Numbered from the stretch's first letter, positions 33,783-43,996 are shown. The stretch is 64,000 nucleotides of DNA from Spirochaetae bacterium HGW-Spirochaetae-2 (GCA_002839355.1 PGXW01000017.1:38718-102717); one strand, 5' to 3'. Program-made: numbers and translations. The notes: a model not told the origin generated them from the letters alone.

Positions 33783-35388
33783 ACCCGAGGACGATCCCAA
33801 GCTCGGCTGAGAGTGCCGTCAAGCTCCGCAGTTGCTGCAACACGGAGAAGGCGGCACCGTACATAGCCAGTTCCTTCCGCCTGATACTCAAATCGTTGCC
33901 GAAATAGGATGCGGCGAGAATCCGTTCGACCTCCACATCGTTGACCGCGAAGTCGTAATCCTTGAGCAGCAGTGCGACCATATCCAATCCAGAATCGATT
34001 CGCAGCTGCAAATCCTTGAGCTTCTGCCGCACGCTGCTTTCCGCCTCCGTCTTGGAAATCGAGGCCTGAACCAGCTGTTCATCGATCAGTGCCCTGGTGG
34101 TCCTGCCGGTGCTCCTGGATAGATCGGTTGCCATAAACGATACGGAAACACTGAAGTTCGGATCTCCACTGGAAAACAGTTCATCGAAGGAGCCCCACAA
34201 CCCATTCCCGGCTGTCGGTGTGTAATACGGCGACAATTGCATGGCTACCGAGAAGGTTGGGGCGTCGGCAGGATTTCCCAGCTTCTGGTCCAAGAACACG
34301 ATCTGTATATCCCGATCGGCCTGCATATAGTCGGGATCGACCCCGAGTGCCGCCGCGTACAGCGTTTCGTTCGAAAGCAAAGCCCCATTCCGGTAGTGTT
34401 CCAACGCAGCTATCGATTCCAGGTCTATCAGGGCATCGGAGTCAAACGTTCCGGTAACCGAACCTGAGGACAATCGATCCAATGTGTTGGATATCGATGC
34501 GATCTCCCGCTCAAGTTCCGCTATCTGCAACAACTGCTGGGCGAACGAATTCTGCTTGAGGATCAACTGGTTGCGGCTGATTATGCCAAGTTCCAGATCG
34601 GCTTGGGCTTCGGTAACGGCATCGTCGGCGAGTATCGCTTGCCGGGTCGCCAGCCACTTGCTTTCGTACAATGCCTGGAGCGTACCCCTGAACTGCAACA
34701 CCTGCAGGGACAGTTGGTTCTTCGCCTGCCCGACCGCATCCGCCGCCCCCGATTGTTGCAACAGCTGCTTGGTCTCAAGGTTCCTGCCATATCCTGTGTC
34801 CAGCCACGAATCGCCGATTCCAAGGCTCTGGCGCAGGGTCAGACCCACCGAAGGCAGTTGTTTCCACTTCCAGTCGCCACCATCCGCCGAGGAGACGGAG
34901 ATTCCGTGCTTGATGGTAAGGTCCAACGAACCCGCAGTCGGCAACTGTTGAGAAATGCCGGCCCCAAGACCGAAATTATGAGAAATTGTCGTGGTGTCTG
35001 CAGGAGGAGCAGCAAAATTGGGAGCGGTGACCACGCTGAAGCCATACAACGGATTGCCCGGGTCGGTCATGATCGAGACGATCGGGCGTGCCTGCCGACG
35101 GAGCTGGTCCAGTTGTATGCCTTGGATACGATATACCGAATCCAATTGGGCAACTGTCGGGTTCTGCACACCCACAAGACCTTTCACCGAAGCGAACCCT
35201 CCCGATTCCGAATCCTGCCATTGTGCCAGGAATACAGATAGCCGATCGGTATCGAATGCACTGCCGGGGCTGTTGCGGTAGGTGATCTGTTCGTTGAAAT
35301 CGGGATACCGGTACGGCTCCGAAGCGGCGAAGAGATGCACTGGTACGAAACAAACCAACACGAGAAGGAATCCCACGAACCTGTTCAT
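33769..35388 (-). CDS. TolC-like outer-membrane efflux protein
   Basis: The product has 539 residues with a signal peptide (MNRFVGFLLVLVCFVPVHLFA). The remainder is helical with heptad-rich segments (QTKLVQASISKTEAESSVRQ region near the C-terminus) and the duplicated OEP layout expected of a TolC-type trimeric tunnel. It is the last gene of the MFP-RND-OMF operon: its ATG overlaps the stop of the RND pump gene (ATGA) and has GGGGAGG upstream. It should connect the pump to the outer membrane for export of drugs, lipids or metabolites. Sequence conservation in this family is low, so the call depends partly on operon context. Confidence 0.82.
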   Translation of the reverse strand: MNRFVGFLLVLVCFVPVHLFAASEPYRYPDFNEQITYRNSPGSAFDTDRLSVFLAQWQDSESGGFASVKGLVGVQNPTVAQLDSVYRIQGIQLDQLRRQARPIVSIMTDPGNPLYGFSVVTAPNFAAPPADTTTISHNFGLGAGISQQLPTAGSLDLTIKHGISVSSADGGDWKWKQLPSVGLTLRQSLGIGDSWLDTGYGRNLETKQLLQQSGAADAVGQAKNQLSLQVLQFRGTLQALYESKWLATRQAILADDAVTEAQADLELGIISRNQLILKQNSFAQQLLQIAELEREIASISNTLDRLSSGSVTGTFDSDALIDLESIAALEHYRNGALLSNETLYAAALGVDPDYMQADRDIQIVFLDQKLGNPADAPTFSVAMQLSPYYTPTAGNGLWGSFDELFSSGDPNFSVSVSFMATDLSRSTGRTTRALIDEQLVQASISKTEAESSVRQKLKDLQLRIDSGLDMVALLLKDYDFAVNDVEVERILAASYFGNDLSIRRKELAMYGAAFSVLQQLRSLTALSAELGIVLGSTEY

Positions 35389-38300
35389 ACCAACCTCCCC
35401 TTTGCGGCGGCATCGGCGCGGCCATACAACATCCCATACAACAACGGTATGATGAATAGCGCGCTGAGCGTGGAGAACAACAGACCGAACATGATGGTAC
35501 TCGCCATGGGTCCCCATACAACCGAAGTTCCTCCTAGGCCGATCGCAGTCGGCAACAGCCCACCGATTGTCGTCAAGGAGGTGAGGAGGATCGGACGGAT
35601 ACGGCTTTGGGCAGCCAACTTGACCGCTTCGGCCACGCCCTTACCCTCAAAGCGCAAGTCGTTTATGAAACTGATCAGCACGATCGCATCGTTGACGGCG
35701 ATTCCGGCCAGGGCAACTCCCGCATAGATGACTGTCGTGGAGAATGGTGTCCCGGAGAAGAACAGGTAGAGGATGACTCCGACGAAGGCAAACGGTATCG
35801 ACACCAATATCAGCAGCGGTTGGCTATAACTGTTGAATTGGGCACCAAGGATAAGATAGATCAAAAAGAGGCCGAGAACAAAGACCCTGAGTATATCGAG
35901 CAGGAGTGTCGAGAATTCGCTGAATTCTCCACCGGTACCGTAGACAACGCCGTCATACCTGTCCTGCATATTCGTTTCCCAGTAGGCAGTGACGAATGCG
36001 TCCACAGCCTTGAGATCGAGACTATCGTCGGCTTCGGCGGTTATGGTGATTTCCCGCTTCCCTTCCACCCGTCGGATCGATCCGACCGAGGAGCCGACTT
36101 CTATATTCGCAACGCTGGAAAACGGAATGAGGCGGCCGTCTTCGGTTGGAATCATGGCTTGCTCGAGGTCTGCGAAGCCGGCACCACCCTGGTAATCGAA
36201 CCGGGCGACGATACCAATCTCCTCGTTGTTGGAAAAGAAGGTTCCCACCGGCAAGCCTTCGAACCGTGCGCGAACGAATGTGCCCAGAGTCTGCACCGAT
36301 ATGCCCAATGCGCTGGCCCGCTCCTGGTTGAGTCGGATCTTCAGCTCGGGACTTCCTTCGGCATAGTCGCTCTCTATCGTATAGACACCATCGACCGTAG
36401 CCAAGGCTTGGGCGATTTCCTTCGAAGCCTCAACGATCTTGGGATAATTGTCACCCGACACCCTATAGGTCAGAGGCGCCGCTGTAGGTGGACCATTCTG
36501 TGCCTTACGGTAGAAGACTTGGTCCGCTCCCGCAATGTAATAGGTCTCCTTTTCAATCTCACGGATGATCGCGTCGATGTCTCGAGTCCTGCCGTCATTC
36601 ATCTCAGCCAGATCCACGGTAATCTGGGCCGCGTTGCTTGTGGTTCCGGTTCCGGATTCGCCCGATACCGAACCTATGCTCGAGCTGATGGACAAGATCT
36701 CCCCGTTGCCAACCTTGGGCAACAGGATCTGTTCGAATTCCCGTACCACCGCATCGGTTCCGGCGAGGGACGTCCCTTTGGGTGTCGTGATATCTATGGT
36801 GAAATAACTGAAATTCTCCGCCGAGAACAAATCGATCCTCAACATGGAGACCAGTGCGAAGGAACCGATCATGATTCCGATGAACAACAGGAGAAACAGT
36901 TTCTTGAAACGGTAGAATACGTCGAGCATCTTGCCATATCCGCGTTGGACACCGTCGAACCATTGGCCTGCGACCCGTTTCTTCGGTTTGTTCCGAATCT
37001 TTCCCCAGTCGGCGAAGTGACTGGGCAATATGAACAAGGCCTCCCCAGTACTTGCGATCAAGGCGATTGTCACGGTCAACGGGATCACCCTCAGGAACTT
37101 CCCAATCGTTCCGGGAATAATCATGAGCGGCAAGAATGCGGCGATGGTTGTCCCGGTTGCCGCTATGATCGGCCAAACCACCTGGTTCGTACCGAGTATG
37201 GCAGCATCATGTCTTGGCAACCCCGATTGCTGCAACCGGTACGAGTTCTCAATAATCACAATCGCATGGTCCACTATCAAGCCCAGCACCAACACCAGGC
37301 CAAACAAGGTATTGGTGTTTATGGTCTCTCCAAGTAGATCCAATGCTATGAAAGTCAGTGCGAATGTCACGGGAATACCCAAGGCGGTCATCATCGCGTT
37401 CCTGAAGCCGATGAACAGCCACAGGATCACCACAAGGATCACCAGACCCATCAGTGCGTTGGTTGCCAAGACCGACAGGCTAGAGGCGATTTGCACTGTC
37501 GAGTCGTTGAACAACGTGAGAGTCGCTCCTTTTCCGATCGTCTGGGCGGCCTTGTCCACCAGCTCCCGTGTACCGGAGACGACAGCCACCGAACTGCCCC
37601 GGGGAACTTTTGTGACCCTCAATGAAACCGAAGTCTCCCCGTTGAACCGTGCGATCGACGAATCGGGGTCGAACCCATCGATCACCGTAGCGGCATCCCC
37701 CACCCTGACGATTCCCGAACCGGTATCGGAACGTCGTACGATAACATCGGAAACATCCTCGACGGTCTCGACCAAGCCCAATGTGCGCAGCAGGTATTCG
37801 CGCGAACCCGAGTTCAATGTACCGCCTGGGATCACCCGGTTCTGGTCCTGGATCGCCCGTACCACTTCATTCACCGTCAACCCCAATGAGGCCAAACGGA
37901 CCGGGTCCAAGTTGACAAGGATCTGCCGGTCCGGCAAACCTACGATATCCACATCGGATACATCGCGGACTCGCAAGATCTGGTTGCGAAGGGTCAAGGC
38001 TTCCCGCCGCAGTTGCGCATACGGCAAATTCCCGCTTACCACCACTTCCACAACGGGAAGAAAGTCGGCGGATGAGAAATCGTCCACCAGTGGATCGAGT
38101 GTCCCTTCGGGAAGCGTCACCTGGCTGAAGCGGGTCTGGGCATCCTGGAACAGTGTCTGGAATTCCTCGTTGCTGATGCCATCGTCGAATTCCACCCGCA
38201 CCACGGAAAGGCCTTCGCTGGTTGTCGAGGAAATCCCCTTGAGTTTGCTGGCGCCCTGGAATGCGTTCTCCACAGGGATAGTGACCGAGGTCTCCATATC

Positions 38301-38507
38301 CGCCGCACTGGCACCCGGGTAGGGAACAATGATATTGACCCAGTAGAAGGGCACTTCCGCAAACTGTTCCTGGGGTAATCTGACAAGACTGAATGCCCCG
38401 AGGGCAAGGATGGTAATCATGAGTATGTTGATCAATACCGGTTTTGTTACAGAGAATCTTCCCACACTGAAGGAGGAGGAAGATGTGTGCGACTCGTGCT
38501 CGTTCAT
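35385..38507 (-). CDS. RND-family (HAE1-type) efflux transporter
   Basis: The 1040-residue inner-membrane pump shows the duplicated RND plan: helix 1 at residues about 20-42, a first large periplasmic domain, helices 2-6 (about 335-540), a second periplasmic domain and helices 8-12. Motif SVTKPVLINILMITILALG opens the protein and GLVLVLGLIVDHAIVIIENS marks helix 4. In that helix the proton-relay pair of AcrB (Asp-Asp) is Asp413-His414, as in many HAE1 pumps outside the Proteobacteria. It lies 17 bp after the membrane-fusion-protein gene. The exported compound is unknown. Confidence 0.93.
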   Translation of the reverse strand: MNEHESHTSSSSFSVGRFSVTKPVLINILMITILALGAFSLVRLPQEQFAEVPFYWVNIIVPYPGASAADMETSVTIPVENAFQGASKLKGISSTTSEGLSVVRVEFDDGISNEEFQTLFQDAQTRFSQVTLPEGTLDPLVDDFSSADFLPVVEVVVSGNLPYAQLRREALTLRNQILRVRDVSDVDIVGLPDRQILVNLDPVRLASLGLTVNEVVRAIQDQNRVIPGGTLNSGSREYLLRTLGLVETVEDVSDVIVRRSDTGSGIVRVGDAATVIDGFDPDSSIARFNGETSVSLRVTKVPRGSSVAVVSGTRELVDKAAQTIGKGATLTLFNDSTVQIASSLSVLATNALMGLVILVVILWLFIGFRNAMMTALGIPVTFALTFIALDLLGETINTNTLFGLVLVLGLIVDHAIVIIENSYRLQQSGLPRHDAAILGTNQVVWPIIAATGTTIAAFLPLMIIPGTIGKFLRVIPLTVTIALIASTGEALFILPSHFADWGKIRNKPKKRVAGQWFDGVQRGYGKMLDVFYRFKKLFLLLFIGIMIGSFALVSMLRIDLFSAENFSYFTIDITTPKGTSLAGTDAVVREFEQILLPKVGNGEILSISSSIGSVSGESGTGTTSNAAQITVDLAEMNDGRTRDIDAIIREIEKETYYIAGADQVFYRKAQNGPPTAAPLTYRVSGDNYPKIVEASKEIAQALATVDGVYTIESDYAEGSPELKIRLNQERASALGISVQTLGTFVRARFEGLPVGTFFSNNEEIGIVARFDYQGGAGFADLEQAMIPTEDGRLIPFSSVANIEVGSSVGSIRRVEGKREITITAEADDSLDLKAVDAFVTAYWETNMQDRYDGVVYGTGGEFSEFSTLLLDILRVFVLGLFLIYLILGAQFNSYSQPLLILVSIPFAFVGVILYLFFSGTPFSTTVIYAGVALAGIAVNDAIVLISFINDLRFEGKGVAEAVKLAAQSRIRPILLTSLTTIGGLLPTAIGLGGTSVVWGPMASTIMFGLLFSTLSALFIIPLLYGMLYGRADAAAKGRLV

Positions 38508-38524
38508 GTTCGACTCCCTTCAGC

Positions 38525-39613
38525 CTATCGGTCTTGCGTGACAACCGCAGATCCGTCGGTGACCCGGGAAAGTCCACTGGTGAGGACTTTCGCTCCCGGC
38601 AACTCGAACGTCTCGTCCAAACTGGTTACCGCGGTGGTATCCCCATAGCGGTCGACCACCTCCACTTCAACCAATTTCGCAATGGAGTCTTGCAACACAT
38701 ACACATAGGAGCGTCCGTCGCGGTTCACTATGGCGGCGTTGGGCACCAGGGGATATACCGGGGCTTCCGCGTTGTATATGGTGACACTGGCCGAAAGCCC
38801 GGCCCTGATGGTTTGGGGCTTCAGATTGTCGAAGTCCACCACCACTGTCCAGCTTCCCGTCCGGGCATCGCTTCCCGCACTTATGGCCCGCACCTTGCCT
38901 GTGGTCGAGATCGTTTCGTTGGGAGTCTCGATCGTAACTACTGCCCGGGCTCCTTCCCGGACCAGGAAAATCTGGGACTGGCCGAACGAGAGCGAGATGC
39001 TCAGGGATTGCAAATCGATGATCCTTCCGATCGTCTGCCCCACTTGGATCGAATCGCCGACAACCAATGCGGCGTTGCGCTCGGCTACCCGCCCTGCGAG
39101 GGGAGATGAAATCACGACATCGCGGACAGTTTCGGTCGCCCGTGCAAGTTGGGCTTCAAGTCCGGCAAGCGTTGCTTTCGATTGGTTCAGCTGGCTGAGT
39201 GAGACTGCCCCACGTGCGTACAGCTGGGTATTCGCATCCACTTCCTTCCTGGCGTTCTCCACTTGTCTAGTCGCCTGGTCCAACGAGAGGTTGGCGATCG
39301 TATCGTCGATCCGTACCAATACCTGGTCCCTGTCGATCTGGTCTCCCAAGTCGAATTCGATCGATGTCACGATACCTGAAGTACGTGATTTGACGACCAC
39401 TTCATTGCGGCCTTGGACGACACCGCTTCCCTGGACAGTCGGACGCAAAGCGGCGAGCTTTACCTCAACCGCGGAAGCGACCAATTGGGTATAATCGGTG
39501 GATGCCGACACACTATCGACAACAACATCCTGTGGCGCTTGCTTCATGCAAGAGACGGCAAGGAGCAGAACCCCCACCAAGATACCTGCCAGATATTTTC
39601 GATGACCAACCAT
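38525..39613 (-). CDS. Lipoprotein membrane-fusion protein of the RND pump
   Basis: The 362-residue periplasmic adaptor has a lipobox LLLAVSC (Cys about residue 22) for inner-membrane anchoring. Visible are the first half of the lipoyl domain (GVVQGRNEVVVKSRTSGIV), a short coiled coil (LDQATRQVENARKEVDANTQ and following), and the second lipoyl half (DVVISSPLAGRVAERNA). A beta-barrel and membrane-proximal domain follow. It links the pump to the TolC-like channel. The ATG at 39613 has GGGAGGTGG directly upstream. It is the first gene of the three-gene operon; the 112 bp before it are AT-rich but no confident promoter was identified. Confidence 0.9.
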   Translation of the reverse strand: MVGHRKYLAGILVGVLLLAVSCMKQAPQDVVVDSVSASTDYTQLVASAVEVKLAALRPTVQGSGVVQGRNEVVVKSRTSGIVTSIEFDLGDQIDRDQVLVRIDDTIANLSLDQATRQVENARKEVDANTQLYARGAVSLSQLNQSKATLAGLEAQLARATETVRDVVISSPLAGRVAERNAALVVGDSIQVGQTIGRIIDLQSLSISLSFGQSQIFLVREGARAVVTIETPNETISTTGKVRAISAGSDARTGSWTVVVDFDNLKPQTIRAGLSASVTIYNAEAPVYPLVPNAAIVNRDGRSYVYVLQDSIAKLVEVEVVDRYGDTTAVTSLDETFELPGAKVLTSGLSRVTDGSAVVTQDR

Positions 39614-39725
39614 ACCACCTCCCATGGGAAACGCGTTCCATCATGCATTACTTAATTGGATTCATTTCAACTTTTGAATAGTATAGTTTTGCCTGCCGAA
39701 CGACTAGCGTTTTTTCACCATTCTT

Positions 39726-41036
39726 CTACACATTCTCCACGTTCGGAACAACTATCTCGACAAGCCGCAATCCATTCTCGCTATACAATATCCCGGAAGC
39801 ACCGCTTGCGACAGGTATCGTCGTTCCCGCTTCGACCTGTATGGTATCCCTCCCGTTCGTCCAGGAACCCCTTCCGGTAGTACATACCATGACCAGGATT
39901 GTTCCAACGGCACACGTGATGGAGGCTTCCTGAAGGGCATCCAATTCGACTTCCCTCGTTTCACCTGCCCCGTCCCGCCCATAGTGCCTGCGGTCAAGCA
40001 CAGTCCTCGTGCCCCAACGCAATTGTTCGAACCGGGGCGGATGTCCCAAGGTATCCACCAAAGGTTTCAGTTCCGTCCCTGGTTGTGTATCGGATACCAG
40101 GATACCGTCCGGACTTGCCGCTACTATCAGGTTTCGGGTGCCGACTACTACGACAGGGATTTCCAGTTCATTGACCACCACGGTTCCTTCTGTTGTTGTG
40201 GAAAGAAGTTGCTCTCCGATTCCCTGTGGACCGATTTCCTGGGCAAGGGCATCCCACGTACCAAGGTCCTTCCACATGCCGTCGTAGGGGACCATTGCCA
40301 CGGACGAGGCCTTCTCCACAACTGCATAGTCGAAACTGGTCTTTTCCAATGTTTCGTAGGTCTCGTGTAGCTTGGAGAACGACAGGTTGCCGACATGCGA
40401 GCGTACGATATCCATGAGATACCCCAGCCTGAAGGCGAACACACCTCCGTTCCACAACGCACCCCCGGCGATAAGGTCGGTCGCCAGTTTCAAAGGAGGC
40501 TTCTCGACGAACCGTTCGATCAACGCATAGCCCTCCGCCGGTTTCCCAGGCACCATGTATCCGAACCTGCTTGAGGTGAAGGTCGGCGCGATTCCCATGA
40601 GCACCAATTCCGCACCACCGGCTTCGACCACCTCACACATGCGTCCCAATGTGGAGAAATAGTGCTGTTCGGCGAACACATCGACCGGAAGTACCACCAC
40701 CACGTCATTGTCTGGGCTCCCGCAGCTGTCGTGCAGGAATGTCGTGGCCAGTGCGATCGCCGGAAAGGTATCCCGTCGTTGCGGTTCCGAGACGATATCG
40801 ACGGCATCGCCCAGTTGGGAGAGGATCTGTTCACGTTGCGCCGCACCTGTCGCAACAACCACATGGGCATCGGAAAATTCGACACGGAGCTGGCGGAACA
40901 CCCTCTGAAGCATCGATTCATGGCCACCGGAACCATTTTCGAGCACACGAAGAAACTGTTTCGACCTGACTTCATTGGAAAGTGGCCAGAGCCGTTTGCC
41001 CGAGCCACCCGACAAAAGGATCATATGTATGTTCAT
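39726..41036 (-). CDS. manC: Mannose-1-phosphate guanylyltransferase (ManC-like, with cupin domain)
   Basis: The 436-residue cytoplasmic enzyme makes GDP-mannose from GTP and mannose-1-phosphate. The nucleotidyltransferase signature ILLSGGSGKRLWPLS is at the N-terminus, followed by FVEKPPLKLA and the WNGGVFAF block. The C-terminal 110 residues form a cupin like the mannose-6-phosphate isomerase part of bifunctional ManC (WGTRTVLDRRHYGRDGAG), though shortened and perhaps not active. It heads the polysaccharide locus and supplies the mannosyl donor. Translation most likely starts at 41036, where no ribosome site is seen but a promoter lies directly upstream; an internal ATG at 41024 is possible. 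Confidence 0.88.
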   Translation of the reverse strand: MNIHMILLSGGSGKRLWPLSNEVRSKQFLRVLENGSGGHESMLQRVFRQLRVEFSDAHVVVATGAAQREQILSQLGDAVDIVSEPQRRDTFPAIALATTFLHDSCGSPDNDVVVVLPVDVFAEQHYFSTLGRMCEVVEAGGAELVLMGIAPTFTSSRFGYMVPGKPAEGYALIERFVEKPPLKLATDLIAGGALWNGGVFAFRLGYLMDIVRSHVGNLSFSKLHETYETLEKTSFDYAVVEKASSVAMVPYDGMWKDLGTWDALAQEIGPQGIGEQLLSTTTEGTVVVNELEIPVVVVGTRNLIVAASPDGILVSDTQPGTELKPLVDTLGHPPRFEQLRWGTRTVLDRRHYGRDGAGETREVELDALQEASITCAVGTILVMVCTTGRGSWTNGRDTIQVEAGTTIPVASGASGILYSENGLRLVEIVVPNVENV

Positions 41037-41043
41037 ATGGTGT

Positions 41044-41072
41044 ATTATCACCTTGGAAACAGGGGAATACAA
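41044..41072 (-). promoter_or_regulatory. Promoter immediately upstream of manC (possible leaderless mRNA)
   Basis: On the minus strand TTGTAT (41067-41072), a 17-bp spacer and GATAAT (41044-41049) end 7 nt before the ATG at 41036, so transcription should begin at or next to the start codon. Confidence 0.45.
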
Positions 41073-41135
41073 CCCGAAATCAACGGAATTGGCGACTACC
41101 GCATCTTGGTGCAACATGATATCATCCTTTGAGAG

Positions 41136-42467
41136 ATGAAATACATCATATTCACCATAGCACTGGCAGCCGGAGTTCCCTTCATTGCCTTTACCTCGAC
41201 AGTGTCGTCCACGGTGAAACGCGTGTTCTTCGGATTGATGGTGGTTTCGTTCCTATTCGGCTCGACGACCAGCATCAACCTCATGTCCATGGAATACTAC
41301 CGGGGGCCGGTACGGGGGTTCGAGATCACATTGGCCGACCTGGTGGCATGGGGACTCTCGATCGGCATGTTGTTGCGCTCCGGGTCGTCGATCGTGTGGC
41401 GTCCCCGATTCTCCTTTCCCCTGCTGGCCTTTTTCCTGTACGCTTCCTACACGGTATTCACCTCTGGAAACTCGATCCTCGGTTGGTTCGTCATCTGGCA
41501 ACTTCTGCGCATGGGCCTCATGTATTGGTGTACGGTGAACTTCTTTGTAACCGAAGGGGTCTCCCCAAAATCGATACGGACGTTGGTATGGGCATATGTC
41601 GCCACCGGCTTTCTCCTCGCATCCATTACCTTCAAACAGAAATATGTCGATGGAATCTACCGGGCGTGGGCCTTTTTCGACCATTCGAACACTATTCCAT
41701 CGTTCGCAGTCATACTCCTCTGCGTATTGTTGGTTTGGTTGCTGTACGACAAGGACGTTGGGATCTGGATGTTCCTGATGGCACTGGCTGCGGCTCTGGG
41801 ATTGATTTTCGCAATTTTCGCAACCGGATCCCGCACCGGTATGGTGGGAGCGGGCGCACTGGTGGTCGGATCGCTCATTATCTCGAACCGACGCAATCCT
41901 TCCTTGAGAACCAAGCGGACCACCGGGCTCATCTTGGTTTTCATGCTCATCGGCGTGTTGTTTGTCGCCGACACCGTCATCGACCGGTTCATGAATGCTC
42001 CTGCGGCAAGTGAGGAAGCCCGCAACGAATTTGAATTGGCGGCGATCATGATGGCGGACGACCACAAGACGGGGGTAGGACTGAACCTTTATTCGAAGGT
42101 GCTGACCGAGACACGGAAGTACCGGGAACACATTGCCGTCATGCGGTATGAGGAACAAGCCGGTGTGGCCCACCACATATACCTGCTCACGGCAGCCGAG
42201 ATGGGATATGGCGGCATGGTGGCCTTTATCGGATTGCTGGTGCTTTTTCTTGGCAATATGGTTGTATATGGATTACGATGGAACACCTTGGAACACCGGT
42301 TGTTGTTGGCATTGGCCATGGGATTCACCATGGTGTGTGCAATCGGACTCTACGAGTGGGTATTGCGGCAATCGCCGGTCTTGTATCAAACGGTTGTGGC
42401 CTTGGCCTTCGGGCAAGCATTGGTCATAGCATCATCATCGTCAGGAGGCTTGTCGCGCCATGAGTAA
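41136..42467 (+). CDS. Wzy/WaaL-type polysaccharide polymerase or O-antigen ligase
   Basis: This is a 443-residue inner-membrane protein with about eleven helices. It has the Wzy_C (PF04932-like) pattern: a helix with ATGSRTGMVGAGALVV, then a large periplasmic loop (residues about 285-355) holding GVGLNLYSKVL and the AHHIYLLTAAEMG motif. It probably polymerises lipid-linked repeat units or transfers the chain to an acceptor. It opens the plus-strand operon that continues with the flippase, the chain-length protein and the phosphatase. Its last 8 bp overlap the flippase gene. Only a weak GAGAG precedes the start. Confidence 0.82.
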   Translation: MKYIIFTIALAAGVPFIAFTSTVSSTVKRVFFGLMVVSFLFGSTTSINLMSMEYYRGPVRGFEITLADLVAWGLSIGMLLRSGSSIVWRPRFSFPLLAFFLYASYTVFTSGNSILGWFVIWQLLRMGLMYWCTVNFFVTEGVSPKSIRTLVWAYVATGFLLASITFKQKYVDGIYRAWAFFDHSNTIPSFAVILLCVLLVWLLYDKDVGIWMFLMALAAALGLIFAIFATGSRTGMVGAGALVVGSLIISNRRNPSLRTKRTTGLILVFMLIGVLFVADTVIDRFMNAPAASEEARNEFELAAIMMADDHKTGVGLNLYSKVLTETRKYREHIAVMRYEEQAGVAHHIYLLTAAEMGYGGMVAFIGLLVLFLGNMVVYGLRWNTLEHRLLLALAMGFTMVCAIGLYEWVLRQSPVLYQTVVALAFGQALVIASSSSGGLSRHE

Positions 42468-43986
42468 CAATGATCGGATACGCAGGGTCTCCATAAATGC
42501 CTTGACCAATTACATTCGGTTCTTCTTCACCATGGTGGTCTCCTTCTGGTTGATACCCTTCATCATAGGAACCTTGGGGCCGGCGGCCTACGGTCTCTGG
42601 AACCTATCGTTCTCCATCATAGGGTTCTTTTCCCTGCTCGATTTCGGATTTGGGCTCGGGGTGGTCAAGTGGACAGGCGAGACGAGCGTAACCGGTGAAA
42701 TCGAATATCGCAACCACATGCTGAGTACGATATTCTTTGTCTACGTGATCATCGCATTCGTCGGTCTTGTGCTGCTCACGGTGTTTGCCTTCTTCTATCC
42801 CACCCTCTTCGCCATCGATTCCGAATTGGCGGGTATAGCTGTCGCCGTCCTGTTGATCTTGGGTATCCGGTCGCTCGCGATCCAGATACCCCTGAGCCTG
42901 TTCAAGGGAGCCCTGTTCGGTGAACAGAAGATACACCTGATCAACATCATCCAAATGCTCGGAACATTGGTATACGCCGGGTCGGCATGGTTCGCCCTCT
43001 CCCATGGCAAGAATATCGTTTGGCTCGCTGCATTGAACTGCGCATCCTTTTTGCTGGAGAACCTGTTCTATGTGCTGTTCGCCTATCGAAATGTCAAAGG
43101 TCTGCATATTTCCCCGAACATGATCCGGAAGAAGTATTTCCGTGAAGCCATGGGGTTCAGCTTCTATTCGTTCCTCACCACGATCGCAGGCCTGGTATTG
43201 TTCCAGACCGATTCGATCATCATCCAGCTCATACTCGGACTCGAGTTCGTCGGACTGTACGCCGTCGCCATCAAGGTCACGGAATACTCGTTCCTGCTCA
43301 CCAAGCAATTGGTGAATGTACTGACCCCGCTCATCAGCGAGTTGAAGGCGAAGCAGGAGGAGGAAACCATCCGGTACCTGCTGTTGGACCTTTCGAAGTA
43401 CATTATGGCAACAGGATTCCTGATCACCGGTAGTGTCTATGTCTTCGCACGGGAGTTGCTGGTCTTCTGGGTCGACGAATCCTTCGCAGTCGTGACGGTT
43501 CCATTGATTCTCCTGATTACCTCGTTCGTCATCGCCGTGCCCGAGCTTGTGGCCTCGAATGTCCTGACCATGACCGGTCACCATCGTTTCAGTGCCGTAT
43601 CCGCAGGGTTGTCGACGGGAATCAATATTGTCACCAGCCTATTGCTGATTCGCCCGCTGGGACTTACCGGCGTCGCACTCGGAACGGTGATATCGAGTTT
43701 CGTCGTAAGTTCAGTGGTAGTCCCGGCCAAGGCTGCCAACGTCTACCATTTCTCGTATATGAAGTACATAACCCGCGTCTACTTGCCTGCGGCCATTCCC
43801 ACCCTCGCCCTGGTCGGAACCGGCATGTTGATGAAATATCTCTTTCCAGTCCATTCCCTGTGGGATATGATGGTAAAGGCGGTTCCTGGAATAGTTGTGT
43901 ATGTCGTGATATTCTGGTTCTCTTTCACCGATGCCGATATACAAGGGAAGATCACAGGCAAGATCGCACGTCTCTACAAACGATAA
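42460..43986 (+). CDS. Wzx-type polysaccharide flippase (MOP superfamily)
   Basis: This 508-residue inner-membrane protein has about 14 helices and the typical Wzx/RfbX N-terminal region (NYIRFFFTMVVSFWLIPFII, GPAAYGLWNLSFSIIGFFSL). It is expected to move undecaprenyl-linked repeat units from the cytoplasmic to the periplasmic face for polymerisation. The gene overlaps the polymerase gene by 8 bp and is followed 10 bp later by the chain-length protein, an arrangement characteristic of Wzx/Wzy-dependent pathways. The substrate glycan is unknown. Confidence 0.9.
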   Translation: MSNNDRIRRVSINALTNYIRFFFTMVVSFWLIPFIIGTLGPAAYGLWNLSFSIIGFFSLLDFGFGLGVVKWTGETSVTGEIEYRNHMLSTIFFVYVIIAFVGLVLLTVFAFFYPTLFAIDSELAGIAVAVLLILGIRSLAIQIPLSLFKGALFGEQKIHLINIIQMLGTLVYAGSAWFALSHGKNIVWLAALNCASFLLENLFYVLFAYRNVKGLHISPNMIRKKYFREAMGFSFYSFLTTIAGLVLFQTDSIIIQLILGLEFVGLYAVAIKVTEYSFLLTKQLVNVLTPLISELKAKQEEETIRYLLLDLSKYIMATGFLITGSVYVFARELLVFWVDESFAVVTVPLILLITSFVIAVPELVASNVLTMTGHHRFSAVSAGLSTGINIVTSLLLIRPLGLTGVALGTVISSFVVSSVVVPAKAANVYHFSYMKYITRVYLPAAIPTLALVGTGMLMKYLFPVHSLWDMMVKAVPGIVVYVVIFWFSFTDADIQGKITGKIARLYKR

Positions 43987-43996
43987 AGGAGCGGAT

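Noticed and set aside
35607..37337. 576-residue plus-strand frame inside the RND pump gene
   Set aside because: Long antisense frames are common opposite GC-biased codons. The minus-strand frame encodes a complete RND pump with all expected segments.
37030..38322. 430-residue Ser/Thr-rich plus-strand frame inside the RND pump gene
   Set aside because: Antisense shadow; low-complexity composition and no start signal.
41116..41125. ATGATATCAT palindrome before the Wzy-like gene as an operator
   Set aside because: A ten-base palindrome of this composition is expected by chance and nothing else supports a binding site.
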